From: Bradyrhizobium monzae
GTDB taxonomy: Bacteria > Pseudomonadota > Alphaproteobacteria > Rhizobiales > Xanthobacteraceae
Assembly (NCBI RefSeq): GCF_021458635.1
Contig: NZ_JAIRDQ010000010.1
Coordinates: 1-64,000 of the forward strand
DNA: 64,000 nucleotides
Reading direction: 5' to 3'
Shown here: positions 26,810-35,666 of the stretch, one piece after another
How positions within the stretch are numbered: the stretch's first letter is position 1
Layout of the letters: each line of letters opens with the position of its first letter
Made by a program: the position numbers and the translations under genes
The notes under the pieces: generated by a model
Told to the model about the DNA's origin: nothing
The model's input: the letters and a program-made list of their open reading frames with translations, nothing else
Databases searched by the model: none

Positions 26810-28189
26810 ATGGCCAAGCAGATCAGGCTCAACGCATTTGCGATGAATTGCGTCGCGCATCAATCACCGGGCCTGTGGACCCATCCGCGCGACCGCACCG
26901 CCGAATATAACCGCCTGCCCTACTGGATCGATCTCGCCAAGACGCTGGAACGCGGACGCTTCGACGGGCTGTTCCTGGCCGACGTGCTCGGCGTCTACGA
27001 CGTCTATGGCAACAGCCCTGACGCAGCCTTGCGCAATGCCGCACAAACGCCGTCGAACGAGCCGCTGCTGCTACTCTCGGCGATGGCCGCGGTCACCAAG
27101 AACCTGGGCTTCGGCGTCACCAGCAATCTCTCCTTCGAGCCGCCCTACCCGTTCGCGCGGCGGATGTCGACGCTCGACCACCTCACCGAGGGACGGATCG
27201 GCTGGAACGTCGTCACCGGCTATCTCGACAGCGCCGCGCGCGGCGCCGGCAAGGACAAGCAGACCGGGCACGATGACCGCTACGACATCGCCGACGAATA
27301 TATGGAAGTCGTCTACAAGCTCTGGGAAGGCAGCTGGGAGAACGACGCCGTGCTGCGGGACCGCAAGCGCGGCATCTTCACCGATCCCAGCAAAGTTCAT
27401 CGCGTCAATCATGAGAGCGCGAACTACCGCATCAACAACACCATCCATCTCAGCGAACCGTCGCCGCAGCGTACGCCCGTGCTGTACCAGGCCGGCACCT
27501 CACCGCGCGGGCGGCAGTTCGCCGCAAAACATGCCGAATGCGTGTTCATGTCGGGACCATCGGCCAAGATCATTGCGCCGCGGGTCTCTGCGATCCGCCA
27601 GGAGGCCGCCGCGTTCGGCCGCAACCCGGCCGAGATCCTCATGTTCAACATGATGACGATCATCCTTGGCAACACGGAGGCCGAAGCGGCCGCGAAATAT
27701 GCCGACTACCGGTCGCATATCAACCCGGAAGGCGCGCTCGCCCTGATGTCGGGATGGACCGGCATCGACTTTTCCGGCTACGAACTCGACCAGCAGGTCC
27801 GTCACGTTCAGAACGATGCCGGTCGCAGCGCACTCGACAACGTCACTCGCGGTGATCCCGACCGCATCTGGACCGTGCGCGACGTCATCGAGCATGTCGG
27901 CATCGGCGGTGCCGGCCCGGTTGTGGTCGGCACGCCCGAAAGCGTCGCCGACAAGATCGAGGACTGGTTCGAGAAGACCGACGTCGACGGCCTCAACGTC
28001 GCCTTTGCGGTCTCGCCCGGCGATTTCGAGGACATCGCCGACATGCTGGTGCCGGAGCTGACCAAGCGCGGACGGTACAAGCCGGAATACGCCAAGGGCA
28101 CGCTGCGGGAGAAGCTGTTCGGCGATGGCCGCGCGCGGCTCGACGCGCCGCATCCGGCGGCGGGGTATCGGGTGGGAGAGAAGGGGTAG
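26810..28189 (+). CDS. NtaA/SnaA/DszA-type FMN-dependent monooxygenase
   Basis: A 459-residue LLM-class flavin monooxygenase of the nitrilotriacetate monooxygenase A group: GRFDGLFLADVLGVYDVYG, LDHLTEGRIGWNVVTGY, HDDRYDIADEYMEVV, AGTSPRGRQFAAKHAECVF and VVGTPESVADKIEDWF. It needs a separate flavin reductase, which is not encoded nearby, to supply FMNH2. ATG 26810 has GGGGGA seven bases upstream; the open frame further left lacks family sequence. The substrate is unknown; relatives attack iminoacetates, sulfones or sulfonates. It is intact, unlike its frameshifted paralogue at 5488. Confidence 0.92.
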   Translation: MAKQIRLNAFAMNCVAHQSPGLWTHPRDRTAEYNRLPYWIDLAKTLERGRFDGLFLADVLGVYDVYGNSPDAALRNAAQTPSNEPLLLLSAMAAVTKNLGFGVTSNLSFEPPYPFARRMSTLDHLTEGRIGWNVVTGYLDSAARGAGKDKQTGHDDRYDIADEYMEVVYKLWEGSWENDAVLRDRKRGIFTDPSKVHRVNHESANYRINNTIHLSEPSPQRTPVLYQAGTSPRGRQFAAKHAECVFMSGPSAKIIAPRVSAIRQEAAAFGRNPAEILMFNMMTIILGNTEAEAAAKYADYRSHINPEGALALMSGWTGIDFSGYELDQQVRHVQNDAGRSALDNVTRGDPDRIWTVRDVIEHVGIGGAGPVVVGTPESVADKIEDWFEKTDVDGLNVAFAVSPGDFEDIADMLVPELTKRGRYKPEYAKGTLREKLFGDGRARLDAPHPAAGYRVGEKG

Positions 28190-28204
28190 AACTCTCTCCC
28201 CTCC

Positions 28205-28293
28205 TCGTCGTTGCGAGCGCAGCGAAGCAATCCAGATTCTTCACGCGGAGACAGTCTGGATTGCTTCGTCGCAAGGGCTCCTCGCAATGACGG
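28205..28293. repeat. family-B intergenic palindrome
   Basis: An 89-bp palindrome, GTCGTTGCGAGCG...GAAGCAATCCAGA paired with TCTGGATTGCTTC...CTCGCAATGACGG, between the convergent monooxygenase and ThDP-enzyme genes. The same unit is nested in the family-A element at 16.1 kb. Confidence 0.85.
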
Positions 28294-28309
28294 GCGGTGG
28301 TCGCCTGCC

Positions 28310-29971
28310 CTACACCTTGCCGTCCACCATCACCTCGATCAGCTTGGTCCCCGGCCGGTTGAACGCCGAGGCGAGCGTCGCCTTGAGCTCTCGGGGATCG
28401 CGGATCTTGATCGCCTCGCAGCCGAGTGCCTTCGCCACGCCGGCGAAATCCACGGGCGGATCGACAAAGTCCATGCCGACGTAATTGTCATCACCATGGA
28501 AGGCGAGCAGGCGCTGCTTGATGATGCGGTAGCCGCCATTGTTGGCGATGACGACGTTGAGCGGCAGCTTGTGATGCGCCGCCGTCCACAGCGCCTGGAT
28601 CGAATACATCGCGCTGCCGTCGCCCGAGAAGCACACGACGGGGCGATCCGGATTGGCGATGCTGGCGCCGACCGACGCCGGCAAGCCCCAGCCGATGCCG
28701 CCGGAGGCAAGGCCGTGATAGCCATAGCGGTCGCGGTGTGGACGCAGGGCCGTTATCTGGCGGCTGGAGGTGAGACCTTCGTCGACAAGGATCGCATGGT
28801 CGGGCATCGCCTCGACCATTTGCAGCACGAGATAATCGGGATCGATCGGCGCACGTCCCGCGCTCTTGCCGATCTGCTCGACCAAAGCGGCGCGCCGCGC
28901 GGTCCAGTTCTTCGGCGCAAGCTCGGCGAGCCGCTGCCTGGCGCGGCTTGCCAGCGCGGCACCGCCCATCTCCTTCAGTACCGCGATCAGCGCGCGCAGC
29001 GTTTCCTTCAGATCCGCCTTCAGTGCGATCTCGGCGCCGTAGTTCTTGGCGATCTCCCAATCGACAAGGCCAATCTGCACGATGCCGAGTCCGTCGGGCA
29101 GCGCATCGACCTCGCTATAGACCGACATGCGCAGGGGATCGCCGCCGAGCGCGATCAACAGGTCGTAAGGCGCCAGCGTATCGCGCGCGACCTTCTGCAC
29201 GCGGGCCAGCGAGCCGACGAAACTCGGACTCTCCGAAAGGAAGTGCGAGCCGTAGGGCGTCGAGGATTGGTAAGCGGCCGCGCCGAGCAGTTCGGCGAAT
29301 TCGGCGGCCTCCTTCAGCGCGTCGCTCTTGACCACCTCGTCCATGGTGACCATGACGGGGCGCTCGGCCTTCAGCAACCGCTCTGCAAAGGCCCTGAGCG
29401 CTTCATCCGACGGCTTGACGCGCGCGTCGATGCGGGTGGAGCGGCCGAGATCGATGCCGGCTTCGCTGTTGAGGATATCGCCGGGCAGCGAGATGAACAC
29501 CGGCCCGGTCGGCGGCGTCATCGCGACCTTGGCGGCGCGGCGCACGATGCGCGGCAAGTCCTCCAGACGCGTCACCTCGACCGCCCATTTCACCAGCGGC
29601 TCAGCCATGCGCACCAGCGGGCCATAAAGCACCGGCTCCATCAAGCCGTGGCCCTGCTCCTGCTGGCCCGCGGTGAGGATCATCGGCGTGCCCGTGAACT
29701 GGGCGTTGTAGAGCGAGCCCATCGCGTTGCCGAGGCCGGGCGCGACGTGGACGTTGCAGGCGACGAGCTTGCCGGAGGCGCGGCTATAGCCATCGGCGAT
29801 CGCCACCACCAGGCTCTCCTGCATCGCCATCACGTAAATGAGATCGGGGTGGTCCTTCAACGCATGCATGATCGGCAGCTCGGTGGTGCCGGGATTGCCG
29901 AACAGGTGCGTGATGCCCTCGTCCTTGAGCAGTGCGAGAAAGGCGGAACGGCCGGTGATCTTGTTCTTCAT
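28310..29971 (-). CDS. thiamine diphosphate-dependent enzyme, benzoylformate decarboxylase-like
   Basis: A 553-residue ThDP enzyme with the three standard domains. The N-terminal pyrimidine domain has GNPGTTELP, the cofactor-activating E52 (AMQESLVVAIADGYSRASGK) and VHVAPGLGNAMG with H75, a pattern closest to benzoylformate decarboxylases. The C-terminal domain has the PP/Mg motif GDGSAMYSIQALWTAA...ANN. The second active-site His region of true benzoylformate decarboxylases is not evident (SHFLSESPSFVGS), so acetolactate-synthase-like or other 2-keto acid chemistry is possible. The start at 29971 has a perfect GGAGGAAAC upstream. It converges on the 26.8-kb monooxygenase. Confidence 0.88.
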   Translation of the reverse strand: MKNKITGRSAFLALLKDEGITHLFGNPGTTELPIMHALKDHPDLIYVMAMQESLVVAIADGYSRASGKLVACNVHVAPGLGNAMGSLYNAQFTGTPMILTAGQQEQGHGLMEPVLYGPLVRMAEPLVKWAVEVTRLEDLPRIVRRAAKVAMTPPTGPVFISLPGDILNSEAGIDLGRSTRIDARVKPSDEALRAFAERLLKAERPVMVTMDEVVKSDALKEAAEFAELLGAAAYQSSTPYGSHFLSESPSFVGSLARVQKVARDTLAPYDLLIALGGDPLRMSVYSEVDALPDGLGIVQIGLVDWEIAKNYGAEIALKADLKETLRALIAVLKEMGGAALASRARQRLAELAPKNWTARRAALVEQIGKSAGRAPIDPDYLVLQMVEAMPDHAILVDEGLTSSRQITALRPHRDRYGYHGLASGGIGWGLPASVGASIANPDRPVVCFSGDGSAMYSIQALWTAAHHKLPLNVVIANNGGYRIIKQRLLAFHGDDNYVGMDFVDPPVDFAGVAKALGCEAIKIRDPRELKATLASAFNRPGTKLIEVMVDGKV

Positions 29972-30112
29972 GTTTCCTCCAGGAGCGGACGTTGCCGCAA
30001 GGACGGACACATGATGGACGAAGTCACGGGAGGCGCGCAAGGAAGCGCGCTCATGGCTGCCTTGCGCGCGTGATGAGAAGCTGGAAAGATGGGCCGAAGC
30101 CGGAGGAAAGTC

Positions 30113-30541
30113 ATGGCTTACGATGAAGGCACCGCCACACGGGTTCGCATGTTGCTGGCAGGCCAACGCCACGTCGCGGAAAAGAAGATGATGGGCGGCC
30201 TTTGCTTCATGGTGGACAACGTCATGTGCTGCACCATAAGTGGCCGCGGCGGCATGCTGTTTCGTGTCGGCTCAGAGGCGCATGCGAGCATGTTGAAAAA
30301 GCCACATACGAGCCCGATGGAAATGCGCGGGCGCATCATGACCGGGTTCGTCCGGGTGTCTGACGAGGGCACGCGAACCGAGGCCGGGCTCAGGGCCTGG
30401 GTGAAGCGCGCGCTGGATTTCGTGGCAACGAAGCCGGCCAAGCAGCCGGCGAAGAAGGCTGCGCCGCGCAAGGCAGCCCCGAAAAGCACGAAGGCTAAAG
30501 CGCCTCCTCGCGGCCGAGTTCGAACGGATCTTCGCCGCTAG
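30113..30541 (+). CDS. TfoX N-terminal domain protein with basic tail
   Basis: A 142-residue protein: TfoX_N-like domain over residues 1-105 (AEKKMMGGLCFMVDNVMCCT, MLFRVGSE, GFVRVSDEG..) and a Lys/Ala/Pro-rich tail from about 108 that resembles a DNA- or RNA-binding histone-like extension. TfoX_N proteins are mostly uncharacterised outside competence regulation in gammaproteobacteria, so no role is claimed. GGAGG is six bases before the ATG. Its last 47 nt overlap the convergent GFA-family gene tail to tail. Confidence 0.85.
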   Translation: MAYDEGTATRVRMLLAGQRHVAEKKMMGGLCFMVDNVMCCTISGRGGMLFRVGSEAHASMLKKPHTSPMEMRGRIMTGFVRVSDEGTRTEAGLRAWVKRALDFVATKPAKQPAKKAAPRKAAPKSTKAKAPPRGRVRTDLRR

Positions 30542-31001
30542 ACCGCTTCTTCCTTTTCGAGCGCTGCCAGACCACGCCCGGAAACCCCTTCAGCGGCACC
30601 AGCGGTTCGCCGGTGTAGGCCCATTCCTGCAGCTCCTCGATCGCGATGTGATAGAGCGGCTGGCGGCCGGTGCGCTCCTTGAACAGCGCACGGGGAATGT
30701 TCACCATATGCGGCCCGCGCGGACGCTCATAGGCAATCGGCGTGCCGCAATGGGAGCAGAAGCTGCGCGCGGTCTTGGTCGCCTTGTCCTCGTAGCGGGT
30801 GAGCGCAGTCTTGCCGGAGGTGACGCGAAAACGCTTCTTCCAGCTGCCGACATAGGTCGCGTAGGCCGCGCCATGGGCGCGGCGGCTGGCGGCGGAGTGA
30901 TCATGCCAGGCCCAGCGCGCGGGGATGTCGATCTCGAAGGTGACCTTGCCGCAGAGGCATTGGCCGGTGGCGGTTCCTGCGGCGGCTGCGGCTTTGGCCA
31001 T
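30495..31001 (-). CDS. GFA (formaldehyde-activating) family protein lacking catalytic zinc ligands
   Basis: A 168-residue protein of the glutathione-dependent formaldehyde-activating/CENP-V fold. The structural zinc ligands are kept: C15-L-C17 and C82-S-H-C85. The second, catalytic trio, normally CHCSxC before RRAHG, reads D34-H-S36-A-A-S39 here, so all three cysteines are gone while the flanking SRRAHGAAYATY is preserved. It probably keeps the fold but not formaldehyde-glutathione chemistry. A basic KRKKRSSG tail is present. Its 3' end overlaps the convergent TfoX-like gene. Confidence 0.88.
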   Translation of the reverse strand: MAKAAAAAGTATGQCLCGKVTFEIDIPARWAWHDHSAASRRAHGAAYATYVGSWKKRFRVTSGKTALTRYEDKATKTARSFCSHCGTPIAYERPRGPHMVNIPRALFKERTGRQPLYHIAIEELQEWAYTGEPLVPLKGFPGVVWQRSKRKKRSSGEDPFELGREEAL

Positions 31002-31042
31002 GATTGGTCCTCATCGTCATTGCGCGAGCGACAATACACGAT

Positions 31043-31170
31043 CGTCATTCCGGGGCGCGATGAAGTCGCGAGCCCGGAATCCATCGAGCGGCAATCCAGG
31101 GGTGAAATGGATTCTCTGATGCGCAAGTGCGCATCATAGCTCGACGCTCTGCGTCGCCCCGGAATGACGG
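31043..31170. repeat. family-E composite palindrome
   Basis: A 128-bp element bounded by CGTCATTCCGGGGCG and its complement CGCCCCGGAATGACG. Within it the core GATGCGCAAGTGCGCATCATAGCTCG-like segment (31123-31148) matches the perfect palindrome at 21807-21860. It lies between the GFA gene's start side and the end of the old yellow enzyme gene. Confidence 0.8.
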
Positions 31171-31177
31171 AAGAGAC

Positions 31178-32305
31178 TTACGCCGGCGTCAGCTCGTCGT
31201 ACGCCGGATAATCCGTATACCCCTTCTCCTCGCCGCCATAGAACGTGGCGCGGTTGTACGGCGTGATCGGGTAGTCGTGCTCCAGGCGCCGCGGCAGATC
31301 GGGGTTGGAGATGAAGATGCGGCCGAACGCGATGATGTCGGCATGGCCATCGGCGATCGCGGCGTTCGCCGTCTCGCCGGTAAACCCGCCGGCGGTCATC
31401 AGCACGCCGCTGTAGTGTGGACGGAACAGCACCATGGCGGACGGCACGTTCTCCCAGTGGACGTCGGCACGGCCGGCGCCGCTGGAGCGTGGTTCGATGA
31501 AGTGCAGATAAGCAAGGCCGAGCTTGTCGAGCGCCTTCACCACATGGGTGTAGAGCGGCATCGGGTCAGGCTCGGCGGAATCATTGGCGATGCCGTGGGG
31601 CGACAGGCGGACGCCGACGCGGTTTGCTCCCCAGACATCAATCGCAGACTGGGTCACCTCGAGCAGCAGGCGGGTCCGGTTCTCGATCGAACCGCCATAT
31701 TGATCGGTGCGCTGGTTGCTGCGCGACTGCAGGAACTGCTCGAGCAGATAGCCGTTGGCGCCATGGATCTCGACGCCGTCGAAGCCGGCGGCGAGCGCAT
31801 TCTTCGCGCCCTGCCGAAACGCCTCGACCACACCCTTGACCTCGTCGGTCTCCAGCGCGCGCGGCGTCTCGTAATCGGCGAGCTTGCCGTCCGCGGTCAT
31901 TGCCTTCATGCCTTCGGCCTTGATCGGAATCGCGGAGGCCGAAACCGGCAGCTGACCATCGTGATAGGACGAATGCGAGACGCGGCCGACATGCCAGAGC
32001 TGGAGGAAGATGATGCCGCCCTTGGCATGCACGGCATCGACCACCTTGCGCCAGCCGGCAATCTGCGCCTCCGAATAGATGCCAGGCGTCGCCGGATTGC
32101 CGCGGCCGTGCGAGAGCACGGGCGAAGCTTCAGCGATCAGCAGACCGCCCGGCGTCGCGCGCTGGCCGTAATATTCGGCGTTGAGCGGCCGCGGCGAAAA
32201 GCTCTCGCGCTCGGCGCGCATGCGCGTGAGCGGCGCCATCGCGACGCGATGCGCGAGCTTGTACGGACCGACCTGCAACGGATTGAACAACGCCTTGAAT
32301 TTCAT
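31178..32305 (-). CDS. old yellow enzyme family alkene reductase
   Basis: A 375-residue FMN-dependent ene-reductase (NemA/XenB-like) that reduces alpha,beta-unsaturated carbonyls, nitro esters or nitroaromatics with NAD(P)H. Visible are APLTRMRA (T27, flavin tuning), the substrate pair H181-x-x-N184 with Y186 (GVEIHGANGYLLEQFLQ), RTDQYGGSIENRTRL and the phosphate-binding ADIIAFGRIFISNPDL. The start at ATG 32305 gives the standard N-terminus (LFNPLQVGPYKLAHRVAMAPLTR); the frame extends left without homology. A monocistronic gene between the repeat and the aldehyde dehydrogenase. Confidence 0.93.
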   Translation of the reverse strand: MKFKALFNPLQVGPYKLAHRVAMAPLTRMRAERESFSPRPLNAEYYGQRATPGGLLIAEASPVLSHGRGNPATPGIYSEAQIAGWRKVVDAVHAKGGIIFLQLWHVGRVSHSSYHDGQLPVSASAIPIKAEGMKAMTADGKLADYETPRALETDEVKGVVEAFRQGAKNALAAGFDGVEIHGANGYLLEQFLQSRSNQRTDQYGGSIENRTRLLLEVTQSAIDVWGANRVGVRLSPHGIANDSAEPDPMPLYTHVVKALDKLGLAYLHFIEPRSSGAGRADVHWENVPSAMVLFRPHYSGVLMTAGGFTGETANAAIADGHADIIAFGRIFISNPDLPRRLEHDYPITPYNRATFYGGEEKGYTDYPAYDELTPA

Positions 32306-32423
32306 AGGGGCCCCGAATGTCTTTGAAAGGATGCCGATCATATAGCGAGGGGCGGCCACCGGAAAAGGCGCCGCCCCGCAAAAGCAGATATTCCCTCGCG
32401 CGGAACGCGGGAGAGGACAGGAC

Positions 32424-33920
32424 TTACGCCGTCTTGATCCAGACGGCCTTCACGTTGAGGTATTCTTCGACATGCTGCTTGCCCGACTCACGGCCGTAGC
32501 CGCTCATCTTGTAGCCGCCGAACGGCACGGCCGGGTCCATCGCCTGATAGCAATTCACCCACACCGAGCCGGCGCGCAAGCGTTTTGCGACCGCATGTGC
32601 CTTGGTGACGTCACGCGTCCACAGGCCTGAGCCGAGGCCGAACGTGGTGTTGTTGGCGCGCTTGACCAGCTCATCCATGTCCTTGAAGGCGATCGCGGAG
32701 ATGACGGGACCAAAGATCTCCTCCTGCGCGATGCGCATGTTGTCCTGGACGCCGGCGAACACCGTCGGCGAGACGAAGAAGCCCTTCGACAACGCGCCCT
32801 CGGTGACACGACCGCCGCCGGCGAGCGCTTTCGCACCTTCCTTCTGGCCGATGTCGAGATAGCCGGTAACGCGCTCGAGCTGCTGCTCGGAGACCAGCGG
32901 GCCGATCTGGGTGTTCGGATCGAGGCCGTTGCCAACCTGCAGCTTCTTGCCGAACTCGGCGACGCGGCCGACGAACTCTTCGTAGATCGACTGCTCGACG
33001 AACAGGCGCGTGCCGGCACTGCAGATCTGGCCGGAGTTGGCGAACACCGCCATCGCGGCACCCGGCACTGCCGCATCGAGATCCGCATCTGCGAACACGA
33101 TGTCCGGCGACTTGCCGCCGAGCTCGAGCGAGACGCGCTTGAGGTTGCCGGCCGAAGCACGGATGATCGACTGGCCCGTGACGTGGGAGCCGGTGAAGGC
33201 GACCTTGTCGACGTCATGATGCGAGGCGAGCGCGGCGCCCGCGGTCTCACCATAGCCGGGCACGACGTTGACGACGCCGGGCGGAACGCCCGCTTCCATC
33301 GCGAGCTCGGCGATGCGCAGCGAGGTCAGCGGCGCTTCTTCGGCGGGCTTGAGCACCACGGTGCACCCCGTCGCGATCGCCGGGCCAATCTTCCAGAGCG
33401 TCGCGGTCAGCGGGCCGTTCCAGGGAATGATGGCGCCAACGACACCAACCGGCTCCTTCAGCGTGTAGGAGAAGATCTCGCCGGGCAGCGAGTTCTCGAT
33501 GGTCTCGCCATGGATCGCGGTGGTCTGGCCGGCGTAATAGCGCAGCATGCCGACGGCGCGCAGCCGATAGGCGCGGGTGCGGCTGAGCGGTGCGCCCATG
33601 TCGAGCGTGTCGAGCTGCGACAATTCGTCGAAATTCTTCTCGACGAGATCGGCGAGCTTGAGCAGCAGGTTCTGCCGCTCGAACGGTTTTACTTTGCTCC
33701 AGGGCCCTTCGAAGGCGCGGCGGGCGGCGGCGACCGCACGGTCGATATCCTCCTTGTCGCCCTCGGCAACGGTTGCGAGCAGTTCGCCGGTGGCAGGATT
33801 GTGGGTCTCGAAGCGCTTGCCGGACGCGGCATCCACCCACTTCCCGTCGATCAGCATTTGCTTGTAGGATCCGTTGGCGAACGGATGGCGCGTGATCGGA
33901 ATAGCCTGCGACACAGCCAT
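32424..33920 (-). CDS. aldehyde dehydrogenase family protein
   Basis: A 498-residue NAD(P)-dependent ALDH with all catalytic elements: IIPWNGPLT (N168), VVLKPAEEAPLT (K191), E266 in LELGGKSPDIVF, nucleophile C300 in NSGQICSAGTRLFV, and EEIFGPV near the C-terminus. The sequence is of the broad-range class (betaine/phenylacetaldehyde/benzaldehyde type). No dedicated partner gene is adjacent. It is transcribed in the same direction as the old yellow enzyme, 119 nt upstream of it, so the two may be co-expressed in clearing reactive carbonyls. Confidence 0.94.
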   Translation of the reverse strand: MAVSQAIPITRHPFANGSYKQMLIDGKWVDAASGKRFETHNPATGELLATVAEGDKEDIDRAVAAARRAFEGPWSKVKPFERQNLLLKLADLVEKNFDELSQLDTLDMGAPLSRTRAYRLRAVGMLRYYAGQTTAIHGETIENSLPGEIFSYTLKEPVGVVGAIIPWNGPLTATLWKIGPAIATGCTVVLKPAEEAPLTSLRIAELAMEAGVPPGVVNVVPGYGETAGAALASHHDVDKVAFTGSHVTGQSIIRASAGNLKRVSLELGGKSPDIVFADADLDAAVPGAAMAVFANSGQICSAGTRLFVEQSIYEEFVGRVAEFGKKLQVGNGLDPNTQIGPLVSEQQLERVTGYLDIGQKEGAKALAGGGRVTEGALSKGFFVSPTVFAGVQDNMRIAQEEIFGPVISAIAFKDMDELVKRANNTTFGLGSGLWTRDVTKAHAVAKRLRAGSVWVNCYQAMDPAVPFGGYKMSGYGRESGKQHVEEYLNVKAVWIKTA

Positions 33921-34111
33921 GTCTGCACTCCCTAGGTAGGTGATTGATTGGGTTCGATCTGGGCGGGATCGTTAAGTCAAACAGAATACAGCGGCGCCGG
34001 AAGGGCGTAAAGTCGGCGTGGAACGAAGCCCTGCCATGCCGACTTGTGCAGGGTCGCGCGAGTGCCATGTTATAGCTCGACCGAGCGCAACACCCCTCCC
34101 GGAGAATAACC

Positions 34112-34957
34112 ATGCCGCATCCCGTCATCGCCAAGGGCAATGTCGCCGTGATCACCGGGGGTGCGTCCGGCATCGGTCTTGCCGCAGCCACGGCGTTTGC
34201 GCGCGCCGGGATGAAGGTGTGCATCGCCGACGTCGACGAAGGACGGCTGGCAGAGGCCGCAACAAAACTGTCATCGATCGCGGGGGCCGCGAATGTGATG
34301 ACGTCCGCGGTGGACGTCAGCCGGATCGAAAGCGTGACGGAACTGGAACGCGCCGTGGGCGCGCATTTCGGCGGTACGGATTTGCTGATGAACAATGCCG
34401 GCATCCAGCCGGGCAGCACCTTGTTCGGCGAGCCAGATAATTGGCAGCGCATCATCAGCGTCAACATGTGGGGCATCATCAACGGCGCGCGCATCTTCGC
34501 ACCTAACATGATCGCGCGCGACAAGGCCGGGCTGATCATCAACACCGGCTCCAAGCAGGGCATCACAACCCCGCCCGGCGATCCCGCCTACAACGTCTCC
34601 AAGGCCGGCGTGAAGGCTTTTACGGAAGCACTCCAGCACGAGCTGCGCAACACCAGGGATTGCCACATCACGGCGCATTTGCTGATCCCCGGTTTTGTCT
34701 TCACTGGACTCACCGCCAAGGGCCGCACTGAAAAGCCCGCCGGCGCGTGGACGCCGGAGCAGACGGTCGACTTCATGCTCGCGCGGCTTGAGGCCGGCGA
34801 TTTCTACATCCTCTGCCCGGACAACGACGTGCCGCGCGCGCTCGACGAGAAGCGCATGCTCTGGGCCGCGGGCGATATCGTCGAGAACCGCCCGCCGCTG
34901 TCGCGCTGGCATCCGGACTACGCGGATGCGTTCGCGCGGTTTGTGAAGGGGGGCTAG
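34112..34957 (+). CDS. short-chain dehydrogenase/reductase
   Basis: A 281-residue classical SDR: nucleotide-binding TGGASGIG (15-22), the acidic residue after beta-2 (ADVDEGR) suggesting NAD preference, NNAG (94-97), and the catalytic S147, Y160, K164 (NTGSKQG, PAYNVSKAG). The C-terminal part (YILCPDNDVPRALDEKRMLWAAGD) is longer than in the minimal family. It is divergent from the aldehyde dehydrogenase with about 190 bp between starts. The substrate is unknown. Confidence 0.93.
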   Translation: MPHPVIAKGNVAVITGGASGIGLAAATAFARAGMKVCIADVDEGRLAEAATKLSSIAGAANVMTSAVDVSRIESVTELERAVGAHFGGTDLLMNNAGIQPGSTLFGEPDNWQRIISVNMWGIINGARIFAPNMIARDKAGLIINTGSKQGITTPPGDPAYNVSKAGVKAFTEALQHELRNTRDCHITAHLLIPGFVFTGLTAKGRTEKPAGAWTPEQTVDFMLARLEAGDFYILCPDNDVPRALDEKRMLWAAGDIVENRPPLSRWHPDYADAFARFVKGG

Positions 34958-34968
34958 GCGGAAACGCC

Positions 34969-35175
34969 CTACAGCGTCTCTTGCTGGTGCCCGCAATTCT
35001 TGCAGGCGAACTTGACGCGGCTCTGGCCTTTTTCCGCCTGAACCCGGTTTGGCGCGCCGCACTTGCCGCAGACGGCCTCGATGCGGGTCGAGCCCTGCTT
35101 GACGACGATGGTCTTCTTTTCCATCGATTCGCGGATCAGGCGCTCGGCCTCCTCACGCTGGGATTGTTTCGACAA
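34969..35175 (-). CDS. small zinc-ribbon protein
   Basis: A 68-residue protein with a helical acidic/basic N-terminus (REEAERLIRESMEKK) and a C-terminal zinc ribbon of two CxxC knuckles (VCGKCGAPNRV...FACKNCGHQQ). The most likely start is TTG 35175, with GGAG upstream; a longer frame to 35226 would add a basic stretch. The stop is 11 nt from the convergent SDR stop. Probably a regulatory or nucleic-acid-binding accessory protein; function unknown. Confidence 0.75.
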   Translation of the reverse strand: MSKQSQREEAERLIRESMEKKTIVVKQGSTRIEAVCGKCGAPNRVQAEKGQSRVKFACKNCGHQQETL

Positions 35176-35247
35176 AGCTCGTCTCCGCCTCTGAAAGCGC
35201 GCGAGCCATATCGCACTTGCGTTCAAATCTCAATCGGCAATGCCGGC

Positions 35248-35661
35248 TCAGACCTCGACAATCACATAACTGTCTTCGACATGCACCGGAAAGGTCTCGG
35301 CGACGTACGGGCCTTTCTGCAATTCGTCGCCACGCTCCACCGCAACCGGATATGACCGGATCTTGACCCGTTTCGGATCGAACCAGGACTGGCCGTTGCG
35401 CATGTCGAATTCCCAGCCGTGCCAGGGACAGCGCAGCATTTCGCCAATGCGCGAGCGCTCATAGATGCCGGGTTCCGGCGAGGTCAGTCGCGCCACGCAC
35501 GCCGCCCTCTCCAGCGGCGCGCCCTCGTGCGGGCAGCGGTTCAGCAGCGCGAAGAACTCGCCGTTGACGTGGAACACGACGATGTCGCGACCCGCGATAT
35601 CGACGACCTTGTTGCCGCCGGGCGGGATCTCTGAGGTCGACGCGACGATGTGACGGGCCAT
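35248..35661 (-). CDS. Rieske 2Fe-2S ferredoxin-like protein
   Basis: A 137-residue Rieske protein with both ligand boxes: C43-P-H45 (NRCPHEGAPL) and C78-P-W-H81 (RCPWHGWEFD). It has no signal peptide, so it is a soluble electron carrier or the small ferredoxin of an oxygenase. It starts 5 nt after the upstream amidohydrolase gene ends, so the two are surely co-transcribed; yet no oxygenase alpha subunit is nearby. The 30-residue insertion between the ligand boxes is longer than in NirD-like proteins. Confidence 0.92.
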   Translation of the reverse strand: MARHIVASTSEIPPGGNKVVDIAGRDIVVFHVNGEFFALLNRCPHEGAPLERAACVARLTSPEPGIYERSRIGEMLRCPWHGWEFDMRNGQSWFDPKRVKIRSYPVAVERGDELQKGPYVAETFPVHVEDSYVIVEV

Positions 35662-35666
35662 GTTGA

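Noticed and set aside
28211..30073. 620-codon open frame antisense to the ThDP enzyme
   Set aside because: Shadow frame of compositional origin; the minus strand encodes a complete ThDP enzyme with GGAGG before its start.
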